Assembly: GCF_030316885.1 (NCBI RefSeq)
Contig: NZ_JASZYQ010000001.1
Span: 1,178,001 to 1,242,000, forward strand
Origin: Variovorax jilinensis
GTDB lineage: Bacteria; Pseudomonadota; Gammaproteobacteria; Burkholderiales; Burkholderiaceae_C
Reading direction: 5' to 3'
DNA: 64,000 nt
A model generated the notes under the pieces. It saw only the letters and a program-made list of their open reading frames with translations, had not been told where the DNA came from and made no database searches. A program made the translations under genes and the position numbers. Below, in pieces: positions 61,545 through 64,000 of the stretch; position 1 is the stretch's first letter, and every line of letters starts with the position of its first letter.

Positions 61545-61840
61545 GCTGCGGCTTCGCGTCGATCGAACAGCGCATCAACCGCGCGGTCGGCGGGCGCCTG
61601 TGCAATGCCAGCGCGCGCGTCGGCGATGGCGAGCCCTTCGGCGTCATCTTCGAGCGCGAGCGGGCAGACCCGCTCGGCCTGGTCGAGGCCGCCGTGCCGA
61701 CGATCAGCTTCGCGCGCCACCTCGCGCCCGGGCTGGGCCTGCAGAGCAGCATCGCCGTCGACGGCCGCCCGTACCTGGTGGTCGGCGGCCTGGAACCCGA
61801 CGCATCCGGCTGGCTCACCCTCCAGCTACGCGAGGCCTGA
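61541..61840 (+). CDS. Head-tail connector-like protein
   Basis: 99 residues (MSCGFASIEQRINRAVGGRL...), mostly beta with GEPFGVIFERERADPLGLVEA. Size and position between DUF2190 and the tail-terminator gene match head-tail joining proteins (gpFII/HK97 gp9 class). Assignment rests on position as much as sequence. Confidence 0.7.
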   Translation: MSCGFASIEQRINRAVGGRLCNASARVGDGEPFGVIFERERADPLGLVEAAVPTISFARHLAPGLGLQSSIAVDGRPYLVVGGLEPDASGWLTLQLREA

Positions 61841-61842
61841 CC

Positions 61843-62310
61843 ATGGCGCTGCATCTTCAGGACCAGATCGTCGCGAGCCTCCAGCGCACGCTCGTCGACG
61901 CCGCAATCGTGGCGCCGGGGCGTGTCCAGGTCGAGGGCGTCGACGAGATTCCGGCCGACAGCGCGCCCGCTATCGCGATCGAGGTCGGCCCCGAGCAGGT
62001 CGAGGCCCTGACGATCAAGGCACCGCGCACGCTGCGGCGAACGCTGAGCCTCGTCATCCGCATCGTGGTGGCACAGAACAGCGGCTACCGCGAGCGCGCC
62101 GCCGAGATCCTCGGCCAGGTCGAGCGCGCCATCCACGGCACACCGCAGGCGCGCAGTGCCGACGGCATCGCACCCGAGGGCCTGCAGCTCCTGGGGTCCG
62201 AGCCCGAGCGCGATGGCGGTGCCTCCCGCGTCGTCTACGGCATCCGCACGCACTGGCGCGTGACCTACCTCTGCAAGGAAGGTGCGCCCGACCACTCGCT
62301 GGCCGCCTGA
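61843..62310 (+). CDS. Tail terminator / minor tail protein (gpU-like)
   Basis: 155 residues (HLQDQIVASLQRTLVDAAIVAPGRVQVEGVDEIPADSAPAI, in part), with the alpha/beta pattern of the gpU/gp10 tail-terminator class. It sits immediately before the tail-tube gene, the usual place. It would cap the tail tube and join the head. Confidence 0.75.
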   Translation: MALHLQDQIVASLQRTLVDAAIVAPGRVQVEGVDEIPADSAPAIAIEVGPEQVEALTIKAPRTLRRTLSLVIRIVVAQNSGYRERAAEILGQVERAIHGTPQARSADGIAPEGLQLLGSEPERDGGASRVVYGIRTHWRVTYLCKEGAPDHSLAA

Positions 62311-62343
62311 CGTCACTCACATCCACTCAAGAAAGCGAACACC

Positions 62344-62814
62344 ATGACCGTTCAAACCGTTGCCGGCACCAGCCTGCGCATCTCCGACAAGACGCCGATC
62401 GCCTTCACGGTCGCGGCCTACGCCGAGCTCGACTACGAGGAGATCGGCGAGGTCACTGACGGCGGCTCGCACGGCCGCACCTATGCCGAGGTCACGCACC
62501 AGCCGATCAATTCCCGCGGCACGCAGAAGTTCAAGGGCTCGTTCAACGAGGGAACCAAGACGCTGCAGCTCGCGATCGACGACGACGACCTCGGCCAGCT
62601 CGTGCTGAAGGAGGCCCTGCATTCCGACAAGGACTACAGCTTCGCCGTCGTCTACCAGGATGGCGCCACCGACTACTTCCAGGCCAAGGTCCTGTCCTTC
62701 GAGAAGGCCACCGCGGGCGTCGACAGCATCCGCTCGGCGACGGTCAACCTGTCGCTCACCACCAGCAAGGCCGGGATCGGCATCGTCGAAGCGCCTGCGC
62801 CCGCCGCGCCCTGA
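62344..62814 (+). CDS. Major tail tube protein
   Basis: 156 residues of the siphophage tail-tube fold: TSLRISDKTPIAFTVAAY, IGEVTDGGSHGRTYAEVTHQPINSRG, KFKGSFNEGTKTLQLAIDDDD, and a C-terminal SATVNLSLTTSKAGI. It builds the tail tube. Position before the chaperone pair and tape measure agrees. Confidence 0.88.
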   Translation: MTVQTVAGTSLRISDKTPIAFTVAAYAELDYEEIGEVTDGGSHGRTYAEVTHQPINSRGTQKFKGSFNEGTKTLQLAIDDDDLGQLVLKEALHSDKDYSFAVVYQDGATDYFQAKVLSFEKATAGVDSIRSATVNLSLTTSKAGIGIVEAPAPAAP

Positions 62815-62880
62815 AGTCGCTGCGCATCACGTCGCAGGCCATCTCACACGCTCTCAAGCGTTCCCCTGAATCACTGAACC

Positions 62881-63312
62881 ATGACCCTCAATCTCAAGAC
62901 CCTGGCCGCCAGGAACACCAGCACCTTCCAGCTCCTCGACGGCAACGACGAGCCGCTCTTCGCGCCCGATGCGCAAGGCAACCCTGACGCGACCAAGCCG
63001 GTGCGCGTCACGGTCTACGGCCCTGGCAGCAAGGAGTACCAGCGCGTCCAGGCCAATGCCCAGAACCGCCTGGTCGAGCGCATGAGAAAGCGCGGCAAGG
63101 CCGCGCCATCGGCGGACGAACGCCTGCGCGACCAGGCCGAGCAGCTTGCGGACCTCACGGTCGCCTTCGAGAACCTCGAATACGACGGCCTCCAGGGCCG
63201 CGACTTGGCCCTCGCCATCTACGGCGATGGCTCGCTCGGCTTCATCACCGAACAGGTCAACAAGCACGCGGCGGACTGGGCAAATTTTACGAAGGCCTCG
63301 CAGCCGACCTGA
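62881..63312 (+). CDS. Tail assembly chaperone, short form (gpG-like)
   Basis: 143 residues (MTLNLKTLAARNTSTFQLLDGNDEPLF...). Helical, lambda gpG-like position between tail tube and tape measure. Its last codons contain the slippery AAATTTT at 63282-63288; ribosomes that do not shift end 24 bases later. The unshifted product is expected in excess. Confidence 0.85.
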   Translation: MTLNLKTLAARNTSTFQLLDGNDEPLFAPDAQGNPDATKPVRVTVYGPGSKEYQRVQANAQNRLVERMRKRGKAAPSADERLRDQAEQLADLTVAFENLEYDGLQGRDLALAIYGDGSLGFITEQVNKHAADWANFTKASQPT

Positions 63313-63743
63313 TCCTGCACGTGCGCCACGCCGCCTGGCTGGCGGCCGTGCCCGCCGACGACAGCAGCACCGCCAGAGTGACCCATCCTGCCAGCCCTCA
63401 GAGCCGCGGCGCGCAGCGCGAAGCCGCCGGCTTCGCGGTCGACATGCCGCCGCTCGATGCCGCGGCGCACCTGGTGGATGTGCTGTGGCAGATCGGCCCG
63501 TCGATGCCGACGGGCATGGGCGCGGTGCCGATCAGCTTCGGCGAGATGCAGGCCTGGCAGCAGCAGACCGGCTACGCGCTCGGCTCGTGGGAGGTCCGCA
63601 CGCTGCGCCGCATGTCGGCGGCCTATGTCGCGCAGGCCGAGGAAGCCCGCCAGCGCGACTGTCCGCCGCCGTGGCTCGCGAAGGAGGCCCCGCGCGAAGG
63701 CGCGAAGACCGCCAGGCGCATCAGGGCGTTCCTGCGCGACTGA
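62881..63743 (+). CDS. Tail assembly chaperone, frameshifted long form (gpGT-like)
   Basis: The gpG-like frame to the slippery site, then a -1 shift at 63288. The joined product continues WANF-YEGLAADLILHVRHAAWLAAV... to 63743, about 288 residues in all. The second part carries a DUF1799-like conserved region (ISFGEMQAWQQQTGYALGSWEVRTLRRMSAAYV). Fused gpGT binds the tape measure and is lost from the finished tail. The second frame alone has no good start or ribosome site, which favours the fusion. Confidence 0.83.
63282..63288 (+). promoter_or_regulatory. -1 programmed frameshift site (A AAT TTT)
   Basis: The heptamer matches X-XXY-YYZ in the register of the gpG-like frame (gcA-AAT-TTT). A -1 shift reads on as TAC GAA GGC CTC into a long open frame that reaches the tape-measure border. 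Confidence 0.88.
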
Positions 63744-63765
63744 ACTGGAATCGAGAACACGAGAG

Positions 63766-64000
63766 ATGGTCAGCACCGGAAGCGAATTCGAGATGCGGTT
63801 CCTTGCCAACGTCGAGCAGGCGCTGGCGGAGGTCCGCAAGATGGAGCGCGGCATCGGCGCCTCGCTCGAGGGCATCACGAAGGCCGCGAAGTTCGCCGCA
63901 GGTGCACTCGCTGCCGTGGGCTTGAGCGTCAGCGTGTCGGCGATCTCCGGCTGGGTGCGCGAGGCCATCGAGGCGGCCGAGGCCACCGGCAAGCTCGGCC
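63766..64000 (+). CDS. Tape measure protein, N-terminal part (3' end outside window)
   Basis: 78 codons are present (FEMRFLANVEQALAEVRKMERGIGASL), followed by a hydrophobic stretch (FAAGALAAVGLSVSVSAISGW). Such helical starts, directly after the gpG/gpT pair, mark the tail tape measure, which sets tail length. The gene is cut by the window end. Confidence 0.8.
   Translation, partial: MVSTGSEFEMRFLANVEQALAEVRKMERGIGASLEGITKAAKFAAGALAAVGLSVSVSAISGWVREAIEAAEATGKLG

Overview
The window is high-GC DNA from a betaproteobacterium, most likely a Comamonadaceae of the Variovorax type. This rests on recognised protein families and one familiar repeat: a LexA-controlled imuA-imuB-dnaE2 mutagenesis operon, a complete valine-degradation cluster, cbpA/cbpM, and a Comamonadaceae-type GC-rich repeat. 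The species assignment is inference, because no database could be searched.

Region 1 (1-5.3 kb) is branched-chain catabolism: a divergent LysR regulator (cut by the window edge), mmsA, an isobutyryl-CoA-dehydrogenase-like enzyme, a 3-hydroxyisobutyryl-CoA hydrolase and mmsB, which together cover valine from isobutyryl-CoA to propionyl-CoA. Region 2 (5.3-19.3 kb) is housekeeping and envelope: a zinc-ribbon membrane protein, an exported M20 dipeptidase, small exported proteins, the CbpA/CbpM co-chaperone pair, a histidine phosphatase, a phospholipase-D lipoprotein, a phosphatidyltransferase, a penicillin/AHL acylase lipoprotein, a glutamine amidotransferase and a coupled GTPase/membrane-protein pair. 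Region 3 (19.3-25.2 kb) is a minus-strand chaperone-usher fimbrial operon (pilin, chaperone, usher, tip adhesin).

Region 4 (25.4-41.9 kb) has a 24-residue membrane microprotein, an ABC exporter, a LysR/DODA-dioxygenase divergent pair with a twin operator, an alpha/beta hydrolase, a Tat-exported aldo/keto reductase, the SOS-regulated imuA-imuB-dnaE2 operon (imuB carries two in-frame copies of a repeat), a 51-residue membrane protein, an FAD oxidoreductase, an MmcB-like nuclease candidate, an EF-G C-terminal-like protein overlapping rnk, and a GAF protein. Region 5 (42-46.8 kb) is a minus-strand CDP-sugar/surface-glycan operon.

Region 6 (47.2-64 kb, running off the right edge) is a prophage of lambda-like siphovirus organisation. 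It begins at a tRNA-Gly gene cut in its anticodon. A leftward operon of six genes, joined by 4-base overlaps, encodes an AlpA-like regulator, an HD phosphohydrolase and small proteins. The immunity region has a divergent CI-like/Cro-like pair and four TACC-N4-GGTA sites. Rightward follow CII, a replication protein, small and large terminase, a Mor-type activator, gpW, portal, an unrelated insert gene (moron candidate), a ClpP-protease/major-capsid fusion, DUF2190, head-tail and tail genes, and a tail-assembly chaperone pair joined by a -1 frameshift at AAATTTT. The tape measure gene is cut by the window end. Neither an integrase nor lysis genes were seen.
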